This document shows positions 1-10,190 of a DNA stretch of 64,000 nucleotides, one piece after another. The notes beneath the pieces are model-generated. The model made no database searches. It saw only the letters and a list, made by a program, of their open reading frames with translations, and had not been told where the DNA came from. How positions within the stretch are numbered: position 1 is the first letter of the stretch; each line of letters opens with the position of its first letter. A program made the translations under genes and the position numbers. Source of the DNA: Canna indica (Eukaryota > Streptophyta > Magnoliopsida > Zingiberales > Cannaceae); the NCBI GenBank assembly GCA_034359265.1, contig CP136891.1:11980501-12044500 (forward strand), read 5' to 3'.

Positions 1-2665
1 CAAATATTTCAATGAATTGTTCAATCTCTGGGCAATTGAGTAATACATACAAGTGTGCCAAATGATACTCTTCATCGCTTAAGTGTCGAGATGGACGAGA
101 ACCAAAAGCACGACCAGAGTGACAAAATATATTTAAACGTCCATCTGAATGTCGAACACCCCCGTCGTCGTTACGTGGAAGACGATCAAATCTTGTCTGT
201 ACTGTCGATTCAAAGTAAAATGAGCAGAATGTTGAAATTTCTTGGATGATATACGATTCAGATATTGATCCTTCAACAGCTGCGGTGTTCTTTACTTTTT
301 TCTTCAGACGATTCATGTATCTTTCAAATAAGTACATCCAACGATATTGAACGGGGCCACCAACTCGTGCCTCGTATGCCAAGTGTATCGGTAGATGCTC
401 CATCGAGTCAAAAAATGCAGGAGGGAAAAACTGCTCCAGCTTGCATATGATTTCAACAATATTATTTTCAAGTGTTGACATATCTTCGACTCGAAGGACA
501 TTTGCACAGATGCTTCTAAAAAACATACTTAATTCAGTCAACGAACCCCAAATATTATCAGGTAGAAGATCTCGAAATGCGATCGGAAGTAATCTCTGCA
601 TGAATACATGACAATCATGGCTCTTCATCCCTGATATTTTGCAATCATCGACGTTCACACATCGAGATAAGTTTGAAGCATATCCATCGGGTAATCTGAG
701 TTCTTTTACCCATTGACAAACATCTTTGATCTGTTGTTTATTTAACACATATAGGGCCTTCGGTTTCAGATATCGTCCATTGACCTCTTGTAACTCCAAC
801 TCTGGTCTTTTACAAAGTATTTTCAGATCATGTCGGGCTTTGACATTATCTTTAGTTTTTCCAGAAATATCCATCACAGTGTTCAAAATATTATCAAACA
901 CATTTTTTTCAATGTGCATGACATCTAAATTATGTCGAATCAATAATGAACTCCAATAGGGCAATTCCCAAAAGATACTTTTTTTCACCCAGTTGTGTGT
1001 TTGGCCAAAACCTGACACTCTTTCATTGCGACCGAATACAATATCTGGAAGTGCTGAAACACGTGCTAACATTTGTTCACCAGACAACATCGGTGGTGGC
1101 CCATCTCTTTCGACTCTGCCCTTAGTAAATTTATTACGATTCCTTCGATACTGGTGATGAACCGGTAGGAATCGACGATGACAATCAAAGAATGAGATTT
1201 TTCGTCCGTTCTGAAGACTGATTGATTTAGAGTGTTCCATACAATACGGGCAAGAGAGTCGGCCGTGAGTGCTCCAACCCGACAACATGCCGTACGCGGG
1301 GAAATCATTGATTGTCCACAAGACCGCGGCCTTTAAATTGAAGTTTTGCTTCCGATGACAATCATAAGTGACAGCTCCCTCAGTCCACAATGTTTTCAAT
1401 TCATCTATCAAGGGTCTGAGAAATATGTCAATTTCTTTTCGCGGACCCTTAGGACCCGGAATAATCATCGAAAGATAAATAAATTCATCTTTCATGCACA
1501 TTGACGGTGGCAAATTATAAACTGTCAGCAGCACTGGCCAAACTGAATAAGGAGTTGCAGAATGTCCAAACGGATTAAAACCATCTGTGCACAATCCCAA
1601 TCTGATATTTCTAGTATCCCTAGCAAATGAAGGATAACATGTATCCAAATGTTTCCATGCTTCACTGTCAGATGGATGAGTCATTACTGTATCATCACGA
1701 CTTCTTGCATGCCAACTCATGTAGGGGGCTGTCTTTTTCGACATGAATAACCTTTGAAGCCTCGGTGTTAGTGGAAAATACCGAAGCACCTTAAACGGGA
1801 TATTTTTCTGTCGGACCGATTTCTTCTCCTTGTAACGAGGGTGTTGACATACAGGGCATTTATCCAACTGCACATTTTCTTTATAATATAAAATGCAGTT
1901 ATTTTGGCACGCGTGTATTTTTTCGTACCCGAGCCCCAATTTTCTCATTAGCTTTTTAGTCTTATAAAAAGTAGGCTCAAACTTGTTATCAGTAGGCAGC
2001 ATTCCATTAATCAATCCAGCAATCCGATCATACGCAACTCCGCTGATATTACAATCGGCCTTGATGCTTAAGAGCTGTGTCATTGCTGAAAACCTAGTGT
2101 ATTTAGGACAATTCTCATACAAAGGTTCATCGACAGCTTTCAACATCTCGTAAAATTCTGCAGCTTCTTTATTCGGTAATTCAATCTCTACCGCAGCCCC
2201 TACTTCTGTGATATCAACCGCTGTAGTATCTGGTGGGACTGATGTCTGAAGAACTGGCTGATCAACATTATCATTCAGGCGGAATTGACCCCCAAGACTA
2301 TCAAGTATCATAGTTCTATAGGGATTACATTGACTGGATGAAGAAGCACCAGCAGAGGAAGATTCACCATATGTCTGAACGACAGGATTGCTCGACGTCC
2401 CGACTTCGCGTGACTCCCCGTGACAAGTCCATAGAAAATATCTTGGTGCAAATCCTTTGCTATATAGATGCAGAGTGACAGTCTCCCGATCCAAAAATCG
2501 TCCATTTGAACAAATGCGGCACGGACATCGGATTTGATCACCCATGCTAACGAAATTCCGATTCGAATAGGCGAAATTTAGGAAGTATGTTACGCCTAAT
2601 CGAAACTCATTCGTTAAAGCTCCACGATTAAGACGTCGGTACATCCAACTTCGATCAGCCGACAT
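1..2665 (-). CDS. TNP2-type CACTA transposase (C-terminus cut by window edge)
   Basis: I read this frame codon by codon from the ATG at 2663-2665 to base 1 and found no stop: 888 codons without an intron. Residues 41-90 hold a transposase-associated zinc-like motif (MGDQIRCPCRIC, then TLHLYSKGF and TCHGE). A second Cys cluster CPVCQHPRYKEK is near 1820-1860. The TNP2 core includes CTDGFNPFGHS (about 1565-1600), IIPGPKGPRKEID (about 1430-1465), YGMLSGWSTHGRLSCPYC and HNLDVMHIEKN (about 900-935). Family members are usually about 1000 residues or more, so the missing C-terminus is explained by the window boundary. An in-frame TAA lies upstream at 2696-2698, which supports this start. The product cuts and joins CACTA ends in the nucleus. 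An unbroken frame suggests a potentially autonomous element. Confidence 0.93.
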   Translation of the reverse strand, partial: MSADRSWMYRRLNRGALTNEFRLGVTYFLNFAYSNRNFVSMGDQIRCPCRICSNGRFLDRETVTLHLYSKGFAPRYFLWTCHGESREVGTSSNPVVQTYGESSSAGASSSSQCNPYRTMILDSLGGQFRLNDNVDQPVLQTSVPPDTTAVDITEVGAAVEIELPNKEAAEFYEMLKAVDEPLYENCPKYTRFSAMTQLLSIKADCNISGVAYDRIAGLINGMLPTDNKFEPTFYKTKKLMRKLGLGYEKIHACQNNCILYYKENVQLDKCPVCQHPRYKEKKSVRQKNIPFKVLRYFPLTPRLQRLFMSKKTAPYMSWHARSRDDTVMTHPSDSEAWKHLDTCYPSFARDTRNIRLGLCTDGFNPFGHSATPYSVWPVLLTVYNLPPSMCMKDEFIYLSMIIPGPKGPRKEIDIFLRPLIDELKTLWTEGAVTYDCHRKQNFNLKAAVLWTINDFPAYGMLSGWSTHGRLSCPYCMEHSKSISLQNGRKISFFDCHRRFLPVHHQYRRNRNKFTKGRVERDGPPPMLSGEQMLARVSALPDIVFGRNERVSGFGQTHNWVKKSIFWELPYWSSLLIRHNLDVMHIEKNVFDNILNTVMDISGKTKDNVKARHDLKILCKRPELELQEVNGRYLKPKALYVLNKQQIKDVCQWVKELRLPDGYASNLSRCVNVDDCKISGMKSHDCHVFMQRLLPIAFRDLLPDNIWGSLTELSMFFRSICANVLRVEDMSTLENNIVEIICKLEQFFPPAFFDSMEHLPIHLAYEARVGGPVQYRWMYLFERYMNRLKKKVKNTAAVEGSISESYIIQEISTFCSFYFESTVQTRFDRLPRNDDGGVRHSDGRLNIFCHSGRAFGSRPSRHLSDEEYHLAHLYVLLNCPEIEQFIEIF

Positions 2666-2739
2666 GATTCTGTCAATCAATGACAATTTCTTTGGTTAAT
2701 ATCTTTAGGTGAGATTGTCCTATTCCATTCGGGATTTAT

Positions 2740-2929
2740 GTTATTCGTACTGCACTTACGTTTTTATTTTAACCGTTAACTAATTATTCTAAATTTTGAC
2801 AGCATCTCCCTACAGTTCTCCGAATACGCGTATCATCTGGGCGCGTATCGGAGAACAAGAGAGATATTGCCGGAATTTAGAATAATTAGTTAACAGTTAA
2901 AATAAAAACATAAGTGCAGTACAAATAAC
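2740..2929. repeat. Long inverted repeat in the transposase leader
   Basis: Two arms of about 57 bp (2740-2796 and 2873-2929) are near-perfect reverse complements; both include the run taactaattattctaaatt or its complement. Inside the loop is a second, smaller inverted repeat (2815-2830 against 2841-2856, gttctccgaatacgcg paired with gcgcgtatcggagaac). The structure lies 75 bp upstream of the transposase ATG, so a leader transcript would fold into a long stem. Confidence 0.85.
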
Positions 2930-3127
2930 TATATTCCCAAATTGTCCAATCAGGGACAATTCAAGAATTGTACGTCGTATAAAAGATCATCTACTTCTTT
3001 TACACGAACATACAATTCCCGAACGGATCTAAGGTTTTGCTAAATCATATCCGATCGTCGATGCGTACGTGAAACATATCAACTCGTCGGAGGATGATTA
3101 TTTTTTAAATGTTTCGAGACAGTTCGA

Positions 3128-3368
3128 GTCCATATTGGACGATTTCGGCGCGCGTCCGAAGTGGACGATTCCGGCGCGAGTCCGAAGTGGACGATTCCGG
3201 CGCGAGTCCGAATTGGAGGATTCCGGCGCGCGTCCGTAGTGGACGATTCCGGTGCGAGTCCGAATTGGACGATACCGGCGCGCGTCCGAAGTGGACGATA
3301 CTGGCGCGCGTCCGAAGTGGACGATTCCGGCGCGCGTCCGAAGTGGACGATTCCGGCGCGCGTCCGAA
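3128..3368. repeat. 26-bp tandem repeat, nine copies
   Basis: The unit gtccgaagtggacgattccg plus gcgcgc is repeated nine times and a bit, with a few substitutions per copy. Each unit contains the small palindrome gtcc-n5-ggac. It is a minisatellite inside the CACTA element between the subterminal repeats and the transposase. Open frames across it are a by-product of a GC-rich repeat and should not be called genes. Confidence 0.93.
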
Positions 3369-3489
3369 ATTAATCTAAACCCTAATAATTAATCTAACAA
3401 ATTAAACAATTAATCTAAACAATTAATTAACAATTATTAAATAATTAATTAACAAATATAAAATAATATAAACTATATATATATATACT

Positions 3490-3800
3490 AAATTCCGGCG
3501 CCGGAGTCCACCCTCCGGCGCCGGCGTACAGTGGCCGGACACAATGTCCGACCACTGCAGAAGGTCCGGCGGCGGCCATCGGCCGACCGCCGCCGGCCGA
3601 AACCCTAGAAATAGGGTTTCGGTCGGGTGATTTCCGCCGGCCGCAGGGAAGAGACGGCAGCAGGGGAGACTTACCTGAACAAGTCGGCAGCGGCGGTCGG
3701 CGTCGTCGGCGTCGGCAGCAGCGGCAGCGGCGGCGAGTGGCGTCGACAGGAGCGACGGCGGCAGCAGCGAGCAGCGGGAGGAAGAAGAGTCGGGCGCGAG
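3490..3800. other. GC-rich block inside the CACTA element
   Basis: This 310-bp stretch is sharply richer in G and C than its surroundings, with ccggcgccgg motifs and a run of cggcagcagcggc. Frames on both strands are low complexity (Arg/Pro/Ser/Gly) and show no domain. It may be promoter or leader of the transposase gene, or a captured fragment of a host first exon. I cannot decide from sequence alone. Confidence 0.4.
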
Positions 3801-3820
3801 AGCGTGCCCTATATAAACTT

Positions 3821-4101
3821 ATCAGCAACGGCTCACTTGCCCGTTAGAAAGCCGTTGCTGATAAGTTATTATCAGCAACGGCTAACTTATCCGTTAGCAA
3901 GCCGTTGCTGAAGATTAAAAAATCAGCAACGGCTCGCCTTTCCGTCAGAAAGCCGTTGCTGATAATTAAAATAATCAGCAACGGCTCGGGTTTCCGTTAG
4001 AACGTCGTTGCAGATACAGTTTTCTGCAACGGCTCGGGCGGCCGTAAGAATGCCGTTGCAAATAGCAACGGCTTGAGCGGCCGTCGCTGATAGCCGTTGC
4101 T
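3821..4101. repeat. CACTA subterminal palindromic repeats, six units
   Basis: Six units of about 40 bp start at 3821, 3871, 3922, 3974, 4023 and 4063. Each has the plan agcaacggct, about 15 bases with a ccgt core, then agccgttgct, so every unit is itself an imperfect hairpin. The units are separated by short AT spacers. Subterminal arrays of this type are where CACTA-encoded DNA-binding proteins dock in characterised elements. Confidence 0.9.
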
Positions 4102-4123
4102 GAAGACGAAGTTTCTAGTAGTG

Positions 4124-6265
4124 CGATAACTTCGGCCCCAACATGATTTGTCAGGTTTATCTTTCACTTTTTTCAATTTTTAATATTTGTTAAATTTTTT
4201 TAAGTTTGATAAAAATTAAAATTTATATTTATATTTTAATTAGTTTTGTTAACAAAATTATTAAAAAATATAAATAAATTAACTTTTCATTTTATGTGTA
4301 AATATGCATGGATGGTTAAATAGATCTTTTCATTACAATTATTATTCTTCGCACTACCATTTAAAATTTCTACCCAAATAAGAAGATGGATATGTGATGG
4401 CACCCTTCCCCACAAACATTTTAATTACTCAATCTAAATATGAGATTAACTATTCTTCCGCATCCATCCTCCCTCTCCTTTGTATCAAAACAAGCCTTAA
4501 GAGTTAGGAACTTTGATTAAAGTCTCTAACTACTCAGGTATGTATTTTATTGCATAATTTTTTTTTACATTTGACATGTTTATAAAATTAGTAAATTTAA
4601 CAACTTAAAATGATATATTAATCGTAATTATATTGACAATTAGAGACTTTGTTAAATCAATATATTAATAATTATATTGGTGAAAGTCCATAACTGCTAA
4701 TATAATTATAATTATAATTATCTTTTAAGTTTTTAGATTTATTAATGTCACAATTACACAAATACGTGAAATTTATAGCTTCATTCATTTGTAGTAAAAT
4801 ATATATAAGTAGTTAGAAAATTTTCACTAAAATTCTTAACCATTTGTAATTATCAATATAATGATAATTAAATAAATGAATATAATTGAAAATAATTTGA
4901 TTATATTATTATTATTATTATTTTTAAAAAAAAATTACCATAGGTGATCATACTAGAATTTGAACCCTAGACCTCGAAATAATATATTGCCAACTATGAG
5001 TAGCATAATTGATGACAACATATTGTATGTTGCTTAGAGATTTAAGATTTGATATTTAATATGATTTTTTATTATGATTTTTTATTTTTATTTAAAAAAT
5101 AATAATTTAATTATATTATTAAAAAGCTATATATATATATAAATATAAATTTAACAAATATCATAAAGTATTTTTATTTATCAATATAATTATAATTAAA
5201 TGGAAGTAATTTGAGTATATTATAAAAAATATATATGTAATTGATAAATATCATAATAAAGTATTTATGAATATAATAATAAATCATAATTATTTTCTTT
5301 AAATTCCCTAATTACAAAGAAAAGGTACACTCAACGCGTGACTGGTTTACTATAATATAACATAAAGCAAGTAGGCAAATTAACACAGTGAGTCGAATCA
5401 GACAAATTTCCTTTCCAGCTCAAGTGGTTCAATTCGCTTGCCGCTTAATCGACGATACTAATTTCCATGGGCGTGGAGTGACCAGATGACATTAATAATT
5501 AAATGACGTGTCGACACGATATATATATATATATATATATTCTTTTCATACGTCAGTCAAGGAACGTGTGATTTATCGGCATCTGGCACTCGACGCATAA
5601 TTTCAATTTTCACGCATGCATATATGTCCGCATCAACAGTATTCCATGAAATATGAATTGATTCGACCTCACTTTTGTTGCTAAATGATAAAGCTAGTGC
5701 ACATTAATTCCAAGTATCCAATTCCAGTTGGAGGAGTCATCATCATCGCTTGAAATCTTTCCCTAAATTTTGGTTTAATTTATCCCCCAATCAAAATATG
5801 CGAAAATTAAGGATGATACGTATATAGTTTGCAAGATTATCTAAAGCATTTTGACGATGTGTCATTTTCTAGCCCACTCAACCGGATTGAGATCTACATT
5901 ATGAAACACATCAATAATTTCTGCTATTATATAACGCTCATATATAATCTCATGATAATTCATTAATCGATTTTACAATCTCGAACCACTGATCTAATTA
6001 TAATAATTAAGTCTGCATCATGTCTACGACCATATATTTGCTCGATGTGACAACTAGTATATCAACTTCGTATAATTTAATCATTAATTTAATTAAAATA
6101 TTTAAGTTGAAAATAATACTTTTTGATACGTGACTATATTAGAGTACCAAGTAAACAAGTTTTGAGCTTTCAAAAAAAAAAAAAAAAAGTTACATAAAGA
6201 GTTAGTCATTTGATCTCCATCAAGATCAACATTGAAGCCTTTACAAGTTACAAACTAGTGGGCGT
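4124..6265. other. AT-rich intergenic DNA, no gene seen
   Basis: No coding region, RNA gene or clean transposon terminus is visible. There are several short AT microsatellites (for example 5519-5540). The part from about 5640 to 5860 is one copy of a diverged local duplication whose partner is at about 9050-9190. Confidence 0.6.
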
Positions 6266-8184
6266 CACTACAACAAATCGGTTGGATTTTGACGGCAACT
6301 TATAAATAAATTTCGACGTCTGCGGAAGTAAATATTTATATATTGACGGCGATAAATCCGACGAAAACAAGTGTGAAATGAGAACCGCTAAATTCTACGT
6401 ATTTGACGCTTGCAAAGGCGTCAATATGTTCAAGATATATTGACACCTTCAATTAGGCGTCATCTGCCGTCGAAAATTATGCCTCGTACCGTCAAATCGT
6501 AAATTACATATTGACGCATGTGACGTCAATTCACTGGCGTCAATACGCTGGCCATATTTTTTAAAAAAAACATCAAATTCAGGCATCAATATGGTCGGCA
6601 TATTGACGCCTTCCCAAGCATCAATACGCTGGCCATATATATATATGAAATTTCGTGAACCGGTAATTAATATATTAACGGTGCAAATTTCGATCTTTAG
6701 CTAATTAATTTAAAGTTAATAAATTAAAATTTCTAATTATGATCAAATTAGGCATAACACTACATTGATAATCTCGTTTCTCTTAACATTAACGTAATCA
6801 AAGAATTGATTACAACAATAATGCAAGATTATCGACCGTCGACCCATCTAGCCTCTGCAGGTCCAGCCACCACCTTCTTCTCGTCCACGGAGATGCTTAG
6901 CTCCGAGCCCTCTTCGCTCGCGCCGTCCCCTCCCGCCGTTGCCCAACGCAGCCTTGGTGGCGTACGCCGCACCTGCTCCATCTTGTTCATCGCCGAGCAC
7001 TCCGCGGTGACGGGAGGCGGCGCGGCGCCCTCGAATGTCCTCCTCACGAGGAGGCCCTCAATGTCTCGCTGCTGCCACCTTCCACGACGCCCACACCTGG
7101 CTCAGCACCGCGCTCACGAACTAGGCCACTTGCTCGAATAGCCTCGAGGCCGTCCAGGCCGACGGCAGCGATGCCCTTAGCGCGCGAGTGCAAGTCTTGG
7201 CGGAGCACATCAGCAACTCGCTGGCGCTGCACAAGAAGGTCGCGGACAAGATTGAGGAGGACGCCGTCGCTGCCTCCCGTCGGTGGGTTCCTCGAGTGGC
7301 TGTCGGCGGGAGACCGGAGGCTCCTGGAGGCCTCGCCGGAGGAGATTCAGGCCAACGCGGTGGTGGCGCAGGACGGCAGCGGGACGCACTCCACCATCGA
7401 TGAGGCGATCGCCTTCGTCTCCTTGGCGTCGAGCAGCGACGGCACGAAGGTGATATATGTGAAAGTTGGGACGTACAAGGAGTACGTCAACGTGCCGACG
7501 AAGCAGAAGAACATCATGTTGATGGGAGACGGGAGGGGCAATGGTGAGCGAAGCACCCGGCGAGATTTCTCATTCCGCGAAGAAGAAGAAGAAAAAGATC
7601 GAAGAGGAGGCAGTGAGAAGAAATCTGCAGACGTCAGCAGGGAAATCTCCAGATCGTGAGAAATTATTATTTTTAAAAAAAATAAAAAGGAGCAGGAGGC
7701 GTAAGATTGTAAATCTCCTGCCTCCTGCCTGGGCGCGCTCGCCCGCTTACCCATGATCTGGCGCCATATTTTGGCTCCTCTGGCAGCAGGCGCCAAAATT
7801 TTTTTTGGCGTCTGCTGTGGTGTTTTGACGTCTGCTCTCAGGCGGTCGAAATTTAAGAGTCGAAAAGTTGATGTCAGAACAGGCGTCGAAAAATTTCGAC
7901 GTTGAAACGCCACAGCAGACAAAAAAAAATTCGACGTCTTTAAGTTGATGTCAGAATAGCCGTCGAAAGATTTTGACGTCTGTTCTCAGACGTCGAAACG
8001 CCACAACAGACGAAAAAAAATTTCGACGTCTTTAAGTTGACGTCAGAACAGGCGTCGAAAAATTTCGACGCCTTCAAGAGATGTCGAAATTTATCGTATT
8101 AAAATATTTTAATTACTTTACATTTCGACGCTTATAATAAGCGTCGAAAATTTAACGTCGATATATAAGGATTTTGTTGTAGTG
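6266..8184. mobile_element. Non-autonomous CACTA element carrying a gene fragment
   Basis: The 1919-bp element starts cactacaacaaatc (6266) and ends with ttttgttgtagtg (8184), giving 12-bp inverted termini. The flanking triplets cgt (6263-6265) and tgt (8185-8187) fit a 3-bp target duplication with one mismatch. Both ends carry arrays of short direct and inverted repeats built on ttgacg / cgtcaa and aatttcgacg (about 6290-6640 and 7795-8160). No transposase is encoded. Its termini differ from those of the CACTA element at the left edge, so it belongs to another family. The GC-rich middle is a captured pectin methylesterase fragment. Confidence 0.88.
6830..7540 (+). pseudogene. Captured pectin methylesterase (PMEI-PME) fragment
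   Basis: Conceptual translation shows the end of a pectinesterase-inhibitor domain (AHTWLSTALTN, then a stop, then SLEAVQADGS and LAEHISNSLALHKKVADKIE). After a frame change comes the start of a pectinesterase domain: FLEWLSAGDRRLLEAS, then ANAVVAQDGSGTHSTIDEAI, then IYVKVGTYKEYVNV and a trace of the ITGS-box region near GDGRGN. Homology ends near 7540. The catalytic Asp/Arg part of the enzyme is absent. The stop and frameshift rule out a working enzyme, which would normally de-esterify cell-wall pectin. Codon composition is GC-rich, unlike the AT-rich surroundings, as expected of a transduplicated gene piece. Sequence from 6830 to about 7050 is similarly GC-rich but I could not align it confidently. 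Confidence 0.85.
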
Positions 8185-9283
8185 TGTAAACAAATAATAC
8201 ATCTAATATCCTTCCACTAAAATGAGTTGTAAAATGAGTTGGAAAACGAAGATACATGGCCTAATCTATGCGTAACTTCTTAAAGTATTTTCCATACAAT
8301 GGGTGATTTTTTTCGAATTTTACTATAATCCACGTTGATGTAATGAAAGTGAAGGACATATGACAATGACGGAATATATGTTAACCAAGCAGAATTTAGT
8401 AAAATATTTTTCATTTATTTTTTGAAAATGATTTGTACGCTTTATTAGGACGATGGATCGTCGGGTGTCGGTCGATTTCATGATCAAGGTAGCATATATA
8501 TAATCAATGTCCAATGAAGAAGGAAATCATTTACCACGTGCATGCATTTCATTTCCCAGGACGTGAAGGGGAAATGGTTGTCCCACATGTATTGGACCAC
8601 GTGCACATTATTTTGGAGAAGGAAAAAAAAAAAACCCTGCCAACACTCAATAAAAAAGCTAGCCTGATGTAATGAAAAGTAACAAAAGAACATACAGGCT
8701 GCATATGTTTTTGGATAAAATTTTGAAAATAATAAAATTTTATTGTTAATTATTAAAATTATAAAACATTTTTAAAATATTCTAAAACATTATAATATTC
8801 TTTACAAAAGTTTCAAAATGCACTTGAATATTAGGTCCCTATCACCAGAGACTTTGGACTAAAGTCCACAATTCTTAAATGAATAACATTTTAGACTATT
8901 TCATAACTAGTTTTAAAATAAATACATTATAATCTAAAGACCAAAAGGACAATAATGATTTTATTTTATGACTAATTCTAAATTTTTTCAAGCATGTCCA
9001 CATCAACCCAGGTAGAGAAGTAAATTTTTTCTTCCTACCATATATGTAATAGGAATTGATTCGACCTCGCTTTTGTTGCTAAATGATAGAGTGCATATTC
9101 AAGTATTTTGTCCCTCAATCAATGTATGCGGAAAGGAAGATATCAAGTTGCAAGATATATTATGTAAAGCATTTTGACAGATGCTGAACCGATGATCACA
9201 AATGAACTAATTAAGTTGGTTCAGCAATAAAATTATTTTTTAATGCATATTTTAAGTTGATTGTCGGTAGGGTTAACTGTGGG
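8185..9283. other. AT-rich intergenic DNA, no gene seen
   Basis: The stretch holds the duplicated blocks described for 5640-10025 and otherwise only AT-rich unique sequence. No coding frame or RNA gene is supported. Confidence 0.55.
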
Positions 9284-9760
9284 TAGGGGTGGCAAAACGG
9301 GCCGGCCCGCTAACTCAATGGGCCGGAAATTCCAGGCCCGGCCCGGCCCGCAATATTTTGTGGGCCGCCCGGCACGACCCGCGAGCCCTCTTATTAACTA
9401 AAAAATTTCTAAAAAAATTGTAAAAAAATAATTTAAAATATTTAAGAGACTAAATAAGCATCAAATATAACATTTCACATGAAAAACTCCATAGATTAAC
9501 TTCACATTCAATTTTAAAGCACTAAACAAGTCCTAATCTAGACTTAATTTTTTTTATATATGTTTAGCGGGCCAAACGGGCCGGGCCGGCCCGATAAGAG
9601 CCGGCCATGTTTGGCCGGCCCGGCCCGATAAGAGCCGGCCCGCGTCAGCCCGCAATGTTATCGGGCCGGCCCGGCCCGATAAGCTTATCGGGCCAAATTT
9701 TTTGGCCCGGCCCACAGTTATCGTGTCGTGCTCGTGCCGTGCCTATTTTTGCCGCCCCTA
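9284..9760. mobile_element. hAT-type MITE
   Basis: The 477-bp element begins taggggtggcaaaa and ends tttttgccgccccta, which are inverted repeats with one mismatch. It is flanked by a perfect 8-bp duplication, actgtggg (9276-9283 and 9761-9768), the hAT signature. GC-rich subterminal arms (gggccggcccg and its complements) flank an AT-rich core. There is no coding capacity. Confidence 0.93.
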
Positions 9761-10012
9761 ACTGTGGGTGGCTGTCTATATATTTAAGATTCAAATCTTA
9801 ATATAATCGTATATAATATTTTTTATCTTTTTTTTAAAAAAAAGTTGGCTCGCGATAAAGATAGCATATCAATGTTTCAATGAACAAGGGAATCATTTAC
9901 CATATGCATGCATTTCATTTCCCAGGATGTAAAGGGGAAAAAGGTTTTGCCACATGTATTGGACCACGTGCACATTATTTTGGAGAAGGGAAAAAAAGGC
10001 TGCCAACACTCA

Positions 10013-10060
10013 ATGAAAATTGAAAAGTAACCATACACATTTTAATTAGAAGCATTATTA

Positions 10061-10118
<58 letters not shown>

Positions 10119-10190
10119 ATTGAAAAGTAACCATACACATTTTAATTAGAAGCATTATTATTAATATTATATATATATATATATATATAT
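10013..10190. repeat. Tandem duplication plus (TA)n microsatellites
   Basis: A unit of about 100 bp starting gaaaattgaaaagtaaccat and ending in a run of TA dinucleotides occurs twice in a row. The two TA tracts differ in length, so this is a likely length-variable locus. Confidence 0.85.

Larger units (their letters stand above)
1..4123 (-). mobile_element. CACTA (En/Spm) transposon, right-hand portion
   Basis: The stretch from the window edge to 4123 is the promoter-side part of a CACTA DNA transposon. It ends in gtttctagtagtg (4111-4123), which read on the minus strand is CACTACTAGAAAC, the class-defining terminus. Just inside are six copies of a palindromic subterminal repeat (3821-4101), the usual binding array for the element's own protein. 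Then come a GC-rich block (about 3490-3800), a 26-bp tandem repeat, a long inverted repeat and the transposase frame. The candidate 3-bp target site is cga at 4124-4126, but the other end is outside the window, so the duplication cannot be checked. Confidence 0.9.
5640..10025. repeat. Diverged local tandem duplication, both copies interrupted
   Basis: Two matched blocks show the duplication. Sequence at about 5650-5860 (gaattgattcgacctcactt, then ttttgttgctaaatgata, then taaagcattttgac) recurs at about 9055-9190. Sequence at about 8487-8690 (gcatgcatttcatttcccag, then ttggaccacgtgcacattat) recurs at about 9855-10020. In the first copy the blocks are split by the 1.9-kb CACTA element at 6266-8184, and in the second by the hAT-like MITE at 9284-9760. 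The duplication therefore probably predates both insertions. Confidence 0.75.

Noticed and set aside
1066..1308. 80-codon minus-strand frame overlapping the CACTA transposase
   Set aside because: It is in another frame of the long transposase gene and has no domain; the true frame is open across the whole region.
3109..3378. Two overlapping plus-strand frames with repeated WTIPARVRSGR-like units
   Set aside because: They are translations of the 26-bp tandem repeat and have no independent support.
3445..3911. Arg/Pro-rich and Gly/Ser-rich frames on opposite strands
   Set aside because: They are low-complexity readings of a GC-rich block, without a recognisable domain.
7347..7922. 191-codon minus-strand frame
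   Set aside because: It is antisense to the PME fragment and runs into the CACTA subterminal repeats.
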